64,000 nucleotides of DNA, from the NCBI GenBank assembly GCA_022483465.1, contig JAKVNF010000003.1:412001-476000 (forward strand). The letters run 5' to 3'. Source of the stretch: Lachnospiraceae bacterium (GTDB lineage: Bacteria > Bacillota > Clostridia > Lachnospirales > Lachnospiraceae). Of this stretch, positions 36,089 to 45,472 are shown in pieces. Each line of letters opens with the position of its first letter. Within the stretch, counting starts at the first letter, position 1. The notes under the pieces were generated by a model that saw only the letters and a program-made list of their open reading frames with translations, did not search any database and was not told the origin of the DNA. The position numbers and the translations under genes are program-made.

Positions 36089-36736
36089 GATGACGGATAC
36101 AACGATGAATACAGAAGCATCTGAGAGCTTTACTCCCGTTGTGGGGCAGCTGCTGCGGAACAGACAGAGCGGACGCGTCTGCCGCGTGCTCTATGTATCT
36201 CCAAATCTTCAGGACAGCTGCTGGTGGATTGATATCAACGACCTGAAATGCAATACCCCGGACCGCATCCGCGGAGAAGAGCTGCTCTCCTCCCTGAATA
36301 GCGGCTCTTTGGAGGCAGTCATCGACACCGAAAAAAGTGTCAGGGAGGATTCCCTCTCTGAAGCTATGAAGAAGAGCCGTGACAGGGTCTGGGAGCTGAT
36401 CAGGGATGTCGTAGCCAGAGAACCGGAGATTTATCAGAGAGCCGAACGGACGGATCTTCTGAAGCAGGTCGAGGCAAAAACAGGTGTTCCCAAGTCCGAT
36501 CTGTATCGGTATCTCGGAAAGTACTGGAGGGGCGGCAAGGATAAGAACGCTCTTCTCCCCGGATACCGCAACTGTGGCGGTCACAGGACCGAAAACAGCG
36601 TCAAAAAGCGTCTTGGCCGTCCCAAGAAACCAGGAAGCAACGGGAAGATCCTGAACCAGAAGGACTTCGAGAACTTCACAGATGCGATTGATTATCATTA
36701 CAGCAAAAGCAGAAACGCTACGCTCTCGAGCACTTA

Positions 36737-38124
36737 GGAATAGCCATGAAATAAACTGGTTGTTTCGACCGAGAATCAATAACAAATACCCTTGTTATTT
36801 CGTGACATATATCATATACTTTGGTCAGGAGGTGTACTATGCCAGTCAGTCCCGAGACCAAAGAATTCGTCACAAAGATAAGTACCGAAATGATGCCTTA
36901 CCTCAATGAGAAGCAAAAACGCATCTTTGTAGGTATCATCGCAAATGCAATCGGTTATGGTGGAATTGAAACTGTCAAGGATATGACAGGCAAGTCACGC
37001 ACAACTATCGCAGCCGGTGCATCCGAAGTGAAGGCAGCTGCCAAAGTATCCGATGCCACTAAGAAGACGGACAGTGTCAAGCCAAATGGTGCTCCGCGCC
37101 TCAGAAAACCAGGAGGCGGAAGAAAGAGTGCTGTCTCAAAGAATCCGGATTTGCCGAAGTGGATCGAGGAAATCATCGATAACAGTACATATGGGGTGCC
37201 AACAAAGGTACTGCGCTGGACTACGATGAGTCTTCGCAAAATCGCAGAGCAAGTCAATACAGATCACAATGTAAAGATCAGTCAGAACATCGTAAGCGAT
37301 GTATTGGATCAGCTGGGGTATAGCAAGCAGCAGAATCAGAAGAGCCTCCAGCTGGGTGAGCAGCACCCCGATCGGAACGCACAGTTTGAATTTATCAACA
37401 ACAAGTCAGCATCTTTTTTGAATGAGAATCAACCGGTTATTTCAGTCGACACCAAGAAGAAAGAGCTGGTTGGCAATTTCAAGAATAACGGTCAGGAATA
37501 CCGAAAATCCAGGGATCCCAGGAAGGTTTTGGATCATGACTTTGCCATTGAAGGACTGGGAAAGGTCGCACCATATGGCATCTACGTTGTGAACGATAAC
37601 ACTGGTTTTGTTAACCTTGGAACAGACCACGATACTGCCGAATTCGCATCAGAAAGCATACTCCGCTGGTGGGAAGCTGTAGGAAAGAATACTTTCCCCG
37701 ATGCAAAAAAACTGTACATTACTGCAGACAGCGGTGGAAGCAATGGCGTGCGCGTGCGGCTGTGGAAGTACGAACTGCAACAGATCGCGGATTATACCGG
37801 CCTTGAACTACACATATCGCATTATCCATCTGGTACATCCAAATGGAACAAGGTTGAGCATCGTCTTTTCTGCTATATCTCAAAGAATTGGCAGGGTAAG
37901 CCGTTGATCGATATTGAAACGATAGTGAGCCTTATTTCCTCAACGACGACAAACAAAGGTCTCAAGGTAATCTGCAAGGTTGATGAAAACCATTACGAAT
38001 TGAAGCGTAAGGTTAGCGACGAGGAAATGGATTCCATTTGTCTTGAACGATGCGAGCCCCTTGGCTATTGGAATTACATCATTCGTCCTCACAAAACTTG
38101 AAGTACTTGTTTCGTTACAGTTCC
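36737..38124 (+). mobile_element. ISAzo13-family element inside tnsB
   Basis: 1388 bp. The ends are GGAATAGCCATGAAATAAAC (left) and GGAACTGTAACGAAACAAGT (right, reversed); they agree at 13 of the first 18 positions. A 3-bp duplication TTA is at 36734-36736 and 38125-38127. Clean excision would restore tnsB. Confidence 0.9.
36839..38101 (+). CDS. ISAzo13-family transposase
   Basis: 420 residues from the ATG after CAGGAGGTGTACT. It has an N-terminal helical domain, then a Lys/Arg-rich linker (LRKPGGGRKSA), an HTH-like region (LRKIAEQVNTDHNVKISQNIV), and a DDE core with Asp in VISVDTKKKELVGNF, Asp in LYITADSGGSNGVRVR and Glu in TSKWNKVEHRLFCYIS. It is complete and a relative, not a copy, of the remnant at 10859-11772. 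It moves its own element and is the direct cause of tnsB disruption. Confidence 0.92.
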   Translation: MPVSPETKEFVTKISTEMMPYLNEKQKRIFVGIIANAIGYGGIETVKDMTGKSRTTIAAGASEVKAAAKVSDATKKTDSVKPNGAPRLRKPGGGRKSAVSKNPDLPKWIEEIIDNSTYGVPTKVLRWTTMSLRKIAEQVNTDHNVKISQNIVSDVLDQLGYSKQQNQKSLQLGEQHPDRNAQFEFINNKSASFLNENQPVISVDTKKKELVGNFKNNGQEYRKSRDPRKVLDHDFAIEGLGKVAPYGIYVVNDNTGFVNLGTDHDTAEFASESILRWWEAVGKNTFPDAKKLYITADSGGSNGVRVRLWKYELQQIADYTGLELHISHYPSGTSKWNKVEHRLFCYISKNWQGKPLIDIETIVSLISSTTTNKGLKVICKVDENHYELKRKVSDEEMDSICLERCEPLGYWNYIIRPHKT

Positions 38125-39667
38125 TTATCACCGCATGATCGGACTGAAATATACGACAAAGGATTCTCAGGGAAATGTTGTCTCACTGCCTCCGGATGAG
38201 ATTCCGTCTATCAATCAGTTCCTGTACTGGTATCACAGAAACAGAGATTCTGTTTCTTCGAAGCGGAAGAAAGATGGAGAGCATAAGTTTGCACTCAGTT
38301 CACGGGCTATCACCGGAAAAACGGAGTGCACGGTCAGCGGGCCCTCTGAAAAGGTACAGATTGATGCCACCATTGCGGACTTCTATCTTGTCCGGGAGAA
38401 CTTTCCAGGGCAGATCATCGGAAGGCCTGTGATCTTCCTGATCAAAGACGCCTACTCTCGTATAATCACCGGAATGCATGTCACTCTGGACAACGCCTCC
38501 TGGAACCAGGCGCTGCTGGCCATCAAGAACTCCGCGGAAGACAAGGTGGCATTCTGCAGACGGTTTGGTGTGGAGATCACCGAGGAACAGTGGCCCTGCC
38601 ATCATCTCCCGTCGGTTCTCATTGCGGATAACGGCGAAGTGGGAGGAAAAGGTGTTGAGTCACTCATCTCAGAGCTTGGCATCATGGTAGAAAACTGCCC
38701 ACCCTATCGCGGTGATCTGAAGGGAATCATTGAGCATGCGTTCTGTCTTGCACAGGGGGCACTGAAGGACATCCTCCCCGGATATGTGGAGAAGGACGCC
38801 GGCACCCGGGGTGCAGATGATTATCGTCTGAAGGCAGCCTGCGACTATGGAACCTTTATGAAGGCACTGATCCTGTGTATCCTGAAGTACAACTCATCGT
38901 GGCTGGATGAAGATACCTATCAGCGCACACCGGAGATGATCCGGGATCATGTCAACGCAGATCCTCTTGACCTGTGGAACTATGGCATACGATATCGCTC
39001 CGGCGCCATGCGTCTCGTTTCGCAGGAGGATATGTACCGGGTGCTCCTGCCGCAGGGAAAGGCAAAAATCACCGAGCGCGGCATCGAGTTCAATGGGCTG
39101 TACTATACCTGTCAGGAAGCTGTTGACGAGGAATGGTTTGCCACTGCCAGAACCAAAGGACGGTACGCCGTCACAGTCATCTATGATCCGACCTGTGTGG
39201 ATCACATCTATGTCACCACCGAAGATGATCGGAAGCTCATCACCTGTTCTCTCCTGGAGCGCAGTGCTTCTTTCAGCGGTATTACGGAGGAAGAGATGGA
39301 CCGCTACCGCGATGAGGACAGGAAGCAGAAGGCCGAGTATACCGCTACAATGAATCAGAAGAACGCGGAGTTCGAACAGGCGATGGAAAAGATCCGCCGG
39401 CAGATCAGCAGCCGGAAGGCAGCTCCATCGATCATCAGGGAATCCATTAAGAACATCGAACAGAACCGGAAGGCAGAGCGTGAGGAACTGTCCGGCGCTG
39501 CCAGAGCCAAGCGCATGCAGACGGAACTGAATGCGCAAAAGGAGGGGGCCACCGCAGACAAAGATCAGCGGTATTATGGCGAAGATTCTCCAATCGACCA
39601 GTCGATTGACGAGGCGTTGGAAAAAGCAGGCCTGATCTGAAGAAAAGGAACGGAAAGGGGGTTCGCT

Positions 39668-41128
39668 TTGAAGAATGAGATCTTTGAAAACGCAGTATAT
39701 CAAAGCCCGACAGAAGTGCTGTTTATGGGAAATCCACTGATCGAGGCGATCCCCTCCATCGGGGATCCACTGGAGTATGCCGCACAGCTTATGGTGATCA
39801 TGCCCTATCAGGAGAGCGACCGGAACCTGAACCGGATGGAGCGGCTTAACAAGCTGCCGTATATTAAACAGCTCCATGTGCCCTGCACCTGTGACACCGA
39901 AATCGCCATGAATGTCGACCGGTGCCTCCGTTGGGGCTACTACGGGAGGAATCCGATGCCGCTTTCGGTCATACAGCAGGCCATTACCGAAAACGGGATT
40001 CCATTCGATGACCGGCTCAGACGAGTTTTTCGGTCCTACAAGCAGCCTGCATACGGCTTTCCAGTGTTCGGCATTTCCGGCGTCGGAAAGACCTGTTCCG
40101 TCATGAACGTCCTGACTCTCTACCCGCAGGTCATTGTCCATACGAACTACAGAGGCGTCCCTTTCGATCTTCATCAGCTTGTCTGGCTGAAGGTTGACTG
40201 TCCGCAGGATGGCTCCACAAAGGGACTATGTCAGCGCATACTTCAGGAGATGGACCGGATTCTCGGCTCTCACTTCTCAGAACAGCACTCCTTCAATCGG
40301 ATCAGTAAAGAAGTACTTCTTGGGGATCTCCGGTCAGCGATTGATTCCTGCAGTCTGGGCATCCTCGTCATTGACGACGTCCAGAACCTCTGCAGTGTCA
40401 GAGACCAGGTCTCCACAGAGCTTCTGAACTTCCTGGTCTCCCTCGTGAACACTGCCGAAGTCCCCATTGTCATGGTCGGTGCACCGAAGTTTACCACCAT
40501 CCTGCAGTCTGAGTTCCAGCAGGCCAAGCGCGTCACCGGAGAGGGAGAGGTCCACATGGACCTGCTGAAGCAGGGAAGCAAAGAATGGAACCGGTACATA
40601 CGGGCACTCTGGCATTATCAGTATACCCGGAAGAAGGTGGAGCTTACAGCCGCCCTGTCTGACGCGTTCTATGAGGAGACTGTCGGGAATCAGTTCCTGC
40701 TTGCGATCCTGTACAAACTGGTACAGGACTATGCCATCATCAGCAAAACGGAGACCTTTGACGCTGAAACTGTCCACAGAACAGCAGATCTCAGACTTGG
40801 TCTGACGAAACAGCAGCGGAAGGACATGCGGGAAGGCAGGGATGTCGACCTGACCCTGTACGAGCATCTCTGGAGAGCACCTGCCATTCCGGAAGAAATG
40901 AATCCGCAGGAGCAGATGCCGAAGGATGATCCGCTGCAAAGCCTCATTTCAAACCTCGTTACCGTCTTTGGCGTCAGCATGCAGGACGCCAGGAAAGCTG
41001 CGCGCAGCGTGGCTGCCGCTTTTCCGGATGAGAAGGATCCGGCAAAGCTTTTGCTCTATGCTGCGGAACTCCTGGATAAGTCCGGCATTGGGAAAGATTC
41101 TGCAAAGGGATCCGACAATGATTCGTGA
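39668..41128 (+). CDS. tnsC: TnsC-type AAA+ regulator
   Basis: 486 residues from a TTG start preceded by AAAGGGGG; no ATG fits until residue 19 or so. Walker A is GISGVGKT (about residue 141), Walker B is SLGILVIDDVQNL (about 235), followed by sensor-like IVMVGAPKF. The ATPase forms a ring or filament on target DNA that links the target selector (TniQ) to TnsA/TnsB. The C-terminal 90 residues are acidic and probably contact TnsA/B. The last 11 bp overlap tniQ. The gene looks intact. Confidence 0.92.
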   Translation: MKNEIFENAVYQSPTEVLFMGNPLIEAIPSIGDPLEYAAQLMVIMPYQESDRNLNRMERLNKLPYIKQLHVPCTCDTEIAMNVDRCLRWGYYGRNPMPLSVIQQAITENGIPFDDRLRRVFRSYKQPAYGFPVFGISGVGKTCSVMNVLTLYPQVIVHTNYRGVPFDLHQLVWLKVDCPQDGSTKGLCQRILQEMDRILGSHFSEQHSFNRISKEVLLGDLRSAIDSCSLGILVIDDVQNLCSVRDQVSTELLNFLVSLVNTAEVPIVMVGAPKFTTILQSEFQQAKRVTGEGEVHMDLLKQGSKEWNRYIRALWHYQYTRKKVELTAALSDAFYEETVGNQFLLAILYKLVQDYAIISKTETFDAETVHRTADLRLGLTKQQRKDMREGRDVDLTLYEHLWRAPAIPEEMNPQEQMPKDDPLQSLISNLVTVFGVSMQDARKAARSVAAAFPDEKDPAKLLLYAAELLDKSGIGKDSAKGSDNDS

Positions 41129-42047
41129 AGACCAGGAGCATCTGCTTGTGTTTCCTATCCCGATGAAGGGGGAATGCTGGTACAGCCTGCTTGCCAGGTA
41201 CCATGCCATCAGCGGGAACAGAAGCGAGAAGTATACCTTTGACCAACTGTTCGGCGGAAAAACGGTGCTGGATGCTGCCGTCACCCTTCCCGCCCGTGTA
41301 AAGCTTATCGACGCATGGCTCCCCAGAGAATGCGGGCTGACATCGGACAGAATCATTCGTGAGTTCACAGCATACCAGTACCTGCGTCTTTCCTCACGGT
41401 TTCCGGACACCGCTTATCAGCGCCTTATGCAGGGCAGCGCAAAACGTGGACGCGGTATGCGCTCTCAGATGGCTGGTGCTCTACGGGGCCGTCATCAGAA
41501 GCTTTGCTTCTGCCCTGACTGTGTCAGGAGCGACACAGAGGAATACCACCATTCCTGCTGGCACCTTGTACACCAGATCAATGGTGTAAGATACTGCCCC
41601 ATTCATGGGATGAGACTGATTGAAAGTCCCTGGCCGGAAGGTGAAAAGCTCGTGCATTTTTATCCTGCACCGGATGCAGAAATGGCCGGTCAGATGGAAA
41701 GGGAAAGCCGTGGGGAAGAAACGGATGTGTTCCAGGATCGTTTTTTCGAGCTGGCAAAGACAATCGACTGGCTTTTGGCGAACAGTGAAAGGATTGGAAC
41801 AGAAGAAAGACTGCTGCAGTTTTACGAGTCAGAGCTTGGAACAGACCCTTCATGGCAGGACATCCTGAAGCATCTTGCCAGCAAGGATGCAGGGTTCGTT
41901 CTGGAACTGTTTCCCGAAGAGGACCTGGTCCGTATGGGGAATGATGTCATCAAACATGGCCTTCGTCAGCAGTCTCCGCTCTTCCACGCGCTGATGATCA
42001 TGCGCTTCGGGGGCGTCCAGTGGCTCGAGCGCAAGACGCAGACTTAA
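41118..42047 (+). CDS. tniQ: TniQ/TnsD-type target selector
   Basis: 309 residues from the ATG that overlaps tnsC by 11 bp. The N-terminal TniQ signature is PIPMKGECWYSLLARYHAISGN. The zinc-binding region CFCPDCVRSDTEEYHHSCWHLVHQ, followed by GVRYCPIHG, is complete. The C-terminal part (about 190-309) is helical with no recognised DNA-binding domain. It is shorter than Tn7 TnsD (about 500 residues), so the target it reads is unknown. In Tn7-like systems this protein brings TnsC to the insertion site. Only one TniQ is present and no CRISPR effector is nearby. Confidence 0.9.
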   Translation: MIREDQEHLLVFPIPMKGECWYSLLARYHAISGNRSEKYTFDQLFGGKTVLDAAVTLPARVKLIDAWLPRECGLTSDRIIREFTAYQYLRLSSRFPDTAYQRLMQGSAKRGRGMRSQMAGALRGRHQKLCFCPDCVRSDTEEYHHSCWHLVHQINGVRYCPIHGMRLIESPWPEGEKLVHFYPAPDAEMAGQMERESRGEETDVFQDRFFELAKTIDWLLANSERIGTEERLLQFYESELGTDPSWQDILKHLASKDAGFVLELFPEEDLVRMGNDVIKHGLRQQSPLFHALMIMRFGGVQWLERKTQT

Positions 42048-42103
42048 TTACATTAGTATCAGCTATATTTACATTTGGCATCAAACTTATTTATGCCTTC
42101 ACA

Positions 42104-42834
42104 GCCGGATCATCTTCTCCGGAAACGCAGCGGTATCCACCGCCGGGGGGGAGGCCATGTCCTTTGGCGCCGCCGTGGAGCTTGCAGTCTCCATGCCGCT
42201 CTCCTGGCTCCCCTGCATCGGCGACTACACCAGGGAGGCAGAAAAGCCCTTTGCCGCAACCCTCGTGAGCACCGTGGTCTACAGCCTGGTCTCGATCTGG
42301 ATGTTTGTCATCGGCATGGGCGCCTCCCTGTACACGGGGAGCAGTGACATCGCAGGCATTATGACCGCGGCGGGCCTTGGCGTTGCGGGACTTCTTGTCA
42401 TCGTCTTCTCCACGGTGACGACAACCTTCCTCGATGCCGAGAGCGCCGGCATCTCCGCCGAGTCGCTGACTGGCCGCTTTACCGGAAAGCAGATGGCCGC
42501 AGCCGCTGCCATCCTCGGCACGATTCTCTCGATGTGCTTTGTCATGGATGACATCACGAACTTCCTCTTCTTCATCGGCTCGGTCTTTGCCCCGATGGCG
42601 GCAGTCATGATCGTGCACTTCTTTCTCCTGCATCGGGACAGCGGAGAGGAGGCAGTGGACGTGCCAAATCTTGTTGTCTGGCTTGTGGGCTTTGTCCTCT
42701 ACCGGATCCTGATGCGCATTGACATCCCGGTGGGGAACACGCTCCCCGACATGCTGGCAACCGGCGTGATTGCCTTTGCCGCAGGGAAGGCCCGTCACAG
42801 GAAAAAGCAAAGAAAAACCGCTGCAGAGAGGTAA
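42104..42834 (+). pseudogene. cytX: CytX-like permease (NCS1 family), N-terminus lost at the Tn7-like right end
   Basis: In frame from RIIFSGNAAVSTAGGEAMSFG, immediately after the transposon end, to the stop at 42832-42834, about 240 residues remain. Motifs typical of cytosine-permease-like hydroxymethylpyrimidine transporters are present (ELAVSMPLSWLPCIGDYTREAEKP, MDDITNFLFFIGSVFAPMAAV). About five membrane segments are visible. The first 150 or so residues, and any TPP riboswitch or promoter, are missing. An internal ATG at 42157 could start a shorter but probably useless product. Confidence 0.85.
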
Positions 42835-43010
42835 CCTGGCAGCAGCTTGTGAATTTGCATTCATCTCATCCCGGAGGGAGATCTTCTCCCTCCGGGATGT
42901 TTCTTCCCTGGTAAACGGCAGATGGGTTCCCTTCTCACAGGTCTTTGGTTCTGAGATGATTTCGAATCTGCTGGGCGCCCCTTGTATGCAGCAGGGTGGG
43001 AAAACAATGG

Positions 43011-43520
43011 CTACAGTGACGCTGCGATCTTGGTCATCTCCTCCGGCGTTTCCCGCATGTCATGGGAAAACCACAAAAGCAGGCAGGAGTAGATTCCGCC
43101 GATGCGATAGGCCAGTCGGTACTGACTGACGTTGGAGCAGCTCTTTGCTGCGTCATCAAACGCAAAATATTCCTTCAGCACCTGAAGGAGCTGGCCGGAC
43201 AGGCCCGCCTGATTCAGCACAAGCAGCTGCTCCCGGTTTTCATAAAATGCCTGGAACACCGGGAAGATAAAGGCGGCAAAATCGGTCTGCGGCACTTCTT
43301 TTGTTCCCTCTGCCATCTGCAGCATCTTGGAAAGACAGCAGCGAAGGACCTCGTCCTTGGAGGAAAAATGGCGGTAGAACGTTGCCCTGTGCAGGCCCGC
43401 CTGTTTTGCAATGTCGCTGACAGAAATATCGGCATAGTCCCGGTCTTTCAAAAGCTGCAGCAGGGCTTCCATAACACAGTTTTGGATCAGTGTGTGATCC
43501 AGATCTTTTCTCCTTGGCAA
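43011..43520 (-). CDS. TetR-family transcriptional regulator
   Basis: About 169 residues from TTG at 43520, which follows AAGGGAGG by 7 nt. The ORF extends further upstream but without a better start. The N-terminal helix-turn-helix reads ALLQLLKDRDYADISVSDIAKQAGLHRATFYRHFSSKDEVL, fully typical of TetR. The C-terminal ligand domain is Phe/Leu rich. It is divergent from the DUF1295-type gene at 43644, with two overlapping perfect palindromes between them, so it most likely represses that gene and itself. Confidence 0.9.
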   Translation of the reverse strand: MPRRKDLDHTLIQNCVMEALLQLLKDRDYADISVSDIAKQAGLHRATFYRHFSSKDEVLRCCLSKMLQMAEGTKEVPQTDFAAFIFPVFQAFYENREQLLVLNQAGLSGQLLQVLKEYFAFDDAAKSCSNVSQYRLAYRIGGIYSCLLLWFSHDMRETPEEMTKIAASL

Positions 43521-43582
43521 AGCGACACCTCCCTTGAAATGTTGCGGTTTCGGGTTCGAGGGACCGAAAACATTGAATATAA

Positions 43583-43608
43583 CGACAATTGTCGCTATCA
43601 TGATAGCG
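43583..43608. promoter_or_regulatory. Two overlapping palindromes (TetR operators)
   Basis: CGACAATTGTCG (43583-43594) is a perfect 12-bp palindrome. CGCTATCATGATAGCG (43593-43608) is a perfect 16-bp palindrome, overlapping it by 2 bp. Both lie between the divergent genes. Confidence 0.8.
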
Positions 43609-43643
43609 TAAAGTGCAGACATCATCAACGAGGTGTGATAGAT

Positions 43644-44435
43644 ATGAAATATTTTCTGATTCTGCTGGCGCTGTCACTGCTTGCCAGTTCCTGTGGCTTC
43701 TATCAATACGTGTGGTTCATTTCCATCGGATACGGAGCTGCCATTGCCCTGATCGGGGCAGGACTTTTGATCCTGTTTTCCCAAAGTCTGACCGTGGGGA
43801 CGGTTTTGCAGTGCACATTGTTTGTGATCTATGGCTGCCGCCTTTCCGGCTATCTGATATATCGTGACCGCAAAACCGCGTACCATCGCCGGATGAAGGG
43901 AGAGGTCAAGGAGAACAACAGTGTTTCCCCTGCGGCGAAGATCGGCATCTGGGTCAGCGCCGCGCTGCTGTATGTGCTGGAGACTTCTCCCGTCCTGTTC
44001 CGTCTGACTGAACAGAAGGGCACGGACTTATTCTGCATTGTGGGGTTTGTGATCTCCGCTGTGGGCCTTCTTCTGGAGACGACGGCGGATCTGCAGAAGA
44101 ATCGTGCAAAGAAGAAAAATCCCGGACGCTTTGTCGAGACGGGGCTGTTTCGTCTGGTGCGCTGCCCGAATTACTTTGGAGAGATGACCTTCTGGACCGG
44201 CGTGTTTGTCTCCGGCCTGAATGTATGTCGCTCGGCCGGGATGTGGATCTGCGCCGTCCTCGGGTATGCCGGTATCATTTATGTCATGTTCGGAGGCGCC
44301 CGCCGGTTGGAAATCCGCCAGGACAAGAACTACGGAAATGATCCCGAATACCAGAGATACAAATCGACAACGCCGATCATGATCCCGTTTGTCCCGATTT
44401 ACTCCGTAAAAGATCACAAATGGCTGGTGGCATGA
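43644..44435 (+). CDS. DUF1295 / steroid-5-alpha-reductase-like membrane protein
   Basis: 263 residues from the ATG after GAGGTG. Six or so membrane helices are seen. The C-terminal signature NPGRFVETGLFRLVRCPNYFGEMTFWTGVFV, followed later by PEYQRYKSTTPIMIPF, is the conserved part of this isoprenylcysteine-methyltransferase/5-alpha-reductase-like superfamily. The substrate in bacteria is unknown. The gene overlaps the next by 4 bp and is probably controlled by the divergent TetR regulator. Confidence 0.85.
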   Translation: MKYFLILLALSLLASSCGFYQYVWFISIGYGAAIALIGAGLLILFSQSLTVGTVLQCTLFVIYGCRLSGYLIYRDRKTAYHRRMKGEVKENNSVSPAAKIGIWVSAALLYVLETSPVLFRLTEQKGTDLFCIVGFVISAVGLLLETTADLQKNRAKKKNPGRFVETGLFRLVRCPNYFGEMTFWTGVFVSGLNVCRSAGMWICAVLGYAGIIYVMFGGARRLEIRQDKNYGNDPEYQRYKSTTPIMIPFVPIYSVKDHKWLVA

Positions 44436-44932
44436 TGGCAGCGCATTCGAAAGATCCGGGCATCCCTGCGGGCTTCCATCTCAGCATGGCGCTTTGGGAC
44501 TGTGTTCCGGTGCTCTTTTTCAGCATCAGCGCCGGCATTCTGGCGGCGCGCTTTCGGAGTCCCTTATTCTGCATCGGGGTTGTGATGGTCATCCTGGCAG
44601 GCGCCATGAAGGCCAGCTGGAAATTTGTCCTTGCGCTGCGGAAAAGGAATCTGCCTTTTCTGAATCGGCAGCTGCGGTTTTTGATGCCGGCGGGGTTTGC
44701 TCTCGCGCTTTTGTCTCTTTTTGTGGATCGGGACCTTTGGTCGGCGGCTGCAGTGGTGCGGCATATGATCTCTTTCCCGTCTGCTGTCTTTTTCCTTGCG
44801 GGAGCGGCAGGAATTCTTACGCTTGTGTGGTTTGCCAGGCATCTGAATCAACAGGACGCAGGCGCAAACTGGAAAGAACAGATGGTGAATGGAATCACCC
44901 AGCTCTGTATACTGCTCGGGATCCTGTTCTGA
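44432..44932 (+). CDS. Small multi-pass membrane protein
   Basis: 166 residues from the ATG that overlaps the previous stop (ATGATG). Four to five hydrophobic helices (for example MALWDCVPVLFFSISAGILAA and LRFLMPAGFALALLSLFV) are separated by short basic loops (ALRKRNLPFLNRQLRF), giving inside-positive topology. I do not recognise a family. Translational coupling to the DUF1295 gene implies a shared role under TetR control. Confidence 0.75.
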   Translation: MMAAHSKDPGIPAGFHLSMALWDCVPVLFFSISAGILAARFRSPLFCIGVVMVILAGAMKASWKFVLALRKRNLPFLNRQLRFLMPAGFALALLSLFVDRDLWSAAAVVRHMISFPSAVFFLAGAAGILTLVWFARHLNQQDAGANWKEQMVNGITQLCILLGILF

Positions 44933-45260
44933 AGAGGGATAGCGGCTTGGAAGAAGCAGCACACGATGCGGCAAGGACGCTTGGTCGCCATGACGGCCGG
45001 CAAAGGCAGGACCTGGACGCACCCGTGCGAATCCAATCCGGACAGCTGGGGTGCCTTTATCGGATATGACACGATGTTTTGCTGCAGTGACAACTGCCGC
45101 TGGCATCACTTCCGCGCAGCCCAGCAGAAACAAACTTCGAAGCGGGCACGATGTTCTTTGACCGCAGCCACATCTGATCGAATGAGATCCTCACCAAACA
45201 ATAGGGCAATGCATCGTTCCCGGGCAGAGAAGGCATAACGCCTCTGCCCGGGATTTTTTT
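44933..45260 (+). terminator. Non-coding tail with strong terminator (45218-45260)
   Basis: No convincing gene lies between the membrane-protein stop and the hairpin. The terminator is TCCCGGGCAGAG paired with CTCTGCCCGGGA, followed by TTTTTTT. Confidence 0.8.
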
Positions 45261-45373
45261 CGGAAAATCGATGCCTTGCTGAAAACCAGAACCTGCTCAA
45301 AGTTGTCTTGTATGATGATTGCAAAAGACAGCATACCATTGTTCGTTCACCCGCAGAAAAATGAATCTTTGCA

Positions 45374-45402
45374 TTGAACTGTATTAACCGTAGTAGTACA
45401 CT
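45374..45402 (+). promoter_or_regulatory. Promoter of the MacAB-like operon
   Basis: TTGAAC, a 17-bp spacer and TACACT, ending 70 bp before the start of the adaptor gene. Two GTAGTAG repeats overlap and follow the -10 box. Confidence 0.6.
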
Positions 45403-45472
45403 TGCGGTAGTAGCGGGGAGGCCAGTGGGCGTTCCCTGCCCGTAACCCGGTTCCGTTCTTAGGGAGAAAGTC

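Larger units (their letters stand above)
36090..39640 (+). pseudogene. tnsB: TnsB-type DDE transposase, split by ISAzo13 (restorable)
   Basis: The ATG at 36090 is 1 bp after the tnsA stop, with CAGGAGA upstream. Segment 1 (to 36736) carries the N-terminal DNA-binding part. Segment 2 (38128-39640) carries the catalytic core: Asp in KVQIDATIADFYLV, Asp in SVLIADNGEVGG, Glu in LKGIIEHAFCLAQG, then the C-terminal coil that binds TnsC. Joining the segments at a single TTA gives exactly 720 codons, reading LSSTYHRMIGLKY across the junction. TnsB binds the element ends and joins the 3' ends to target DNA. As it stands the gene is broken, although segment 2 has an ATG at 38135. Confidence 0.93.
35096..42103 (+). 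mobile_element. Tn7-like transposon with TnsA, TnsB, TnsC and TniQ, no cargo
   Basis: Both ends start 5'-TGTGAAGG, and at least 20 of the first 29 positions match between left end and reversed right end (L: TGTGAAGGTGTAATTATCTT; R: TGTGAAGGCATAAATAAGTT). This fits the TGT...ACA rule of Tn7-like elements. Repeated GATACTA-type motifs near both ends are likely TnsB sites. After subtracting the ISAzo13 insertion the element is about 5.6 kb, filled by four transposition genes, with only about 55 bp between tniQ and the right end. The expected 5-bp target duplication is absent (AAACG left, GCCGG right), and the flanks are an adhesin gene and a cytX gene. Confidence 0.88.

Noticed and set aside
35096-42103. 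CRISPR-associated Tn7-like system (CAST)
   Set aside because: No CRISPR array, Cas12k or Cascade genes are found in or beside the element, and tnsA plus one TniQ without effectors fits an ordinary Tn7-like element.
44966-45238. Possible small gene of 90 codons
   Set aside because: No ribosome site, unusual composition, and it runs into the terminator hairpin.
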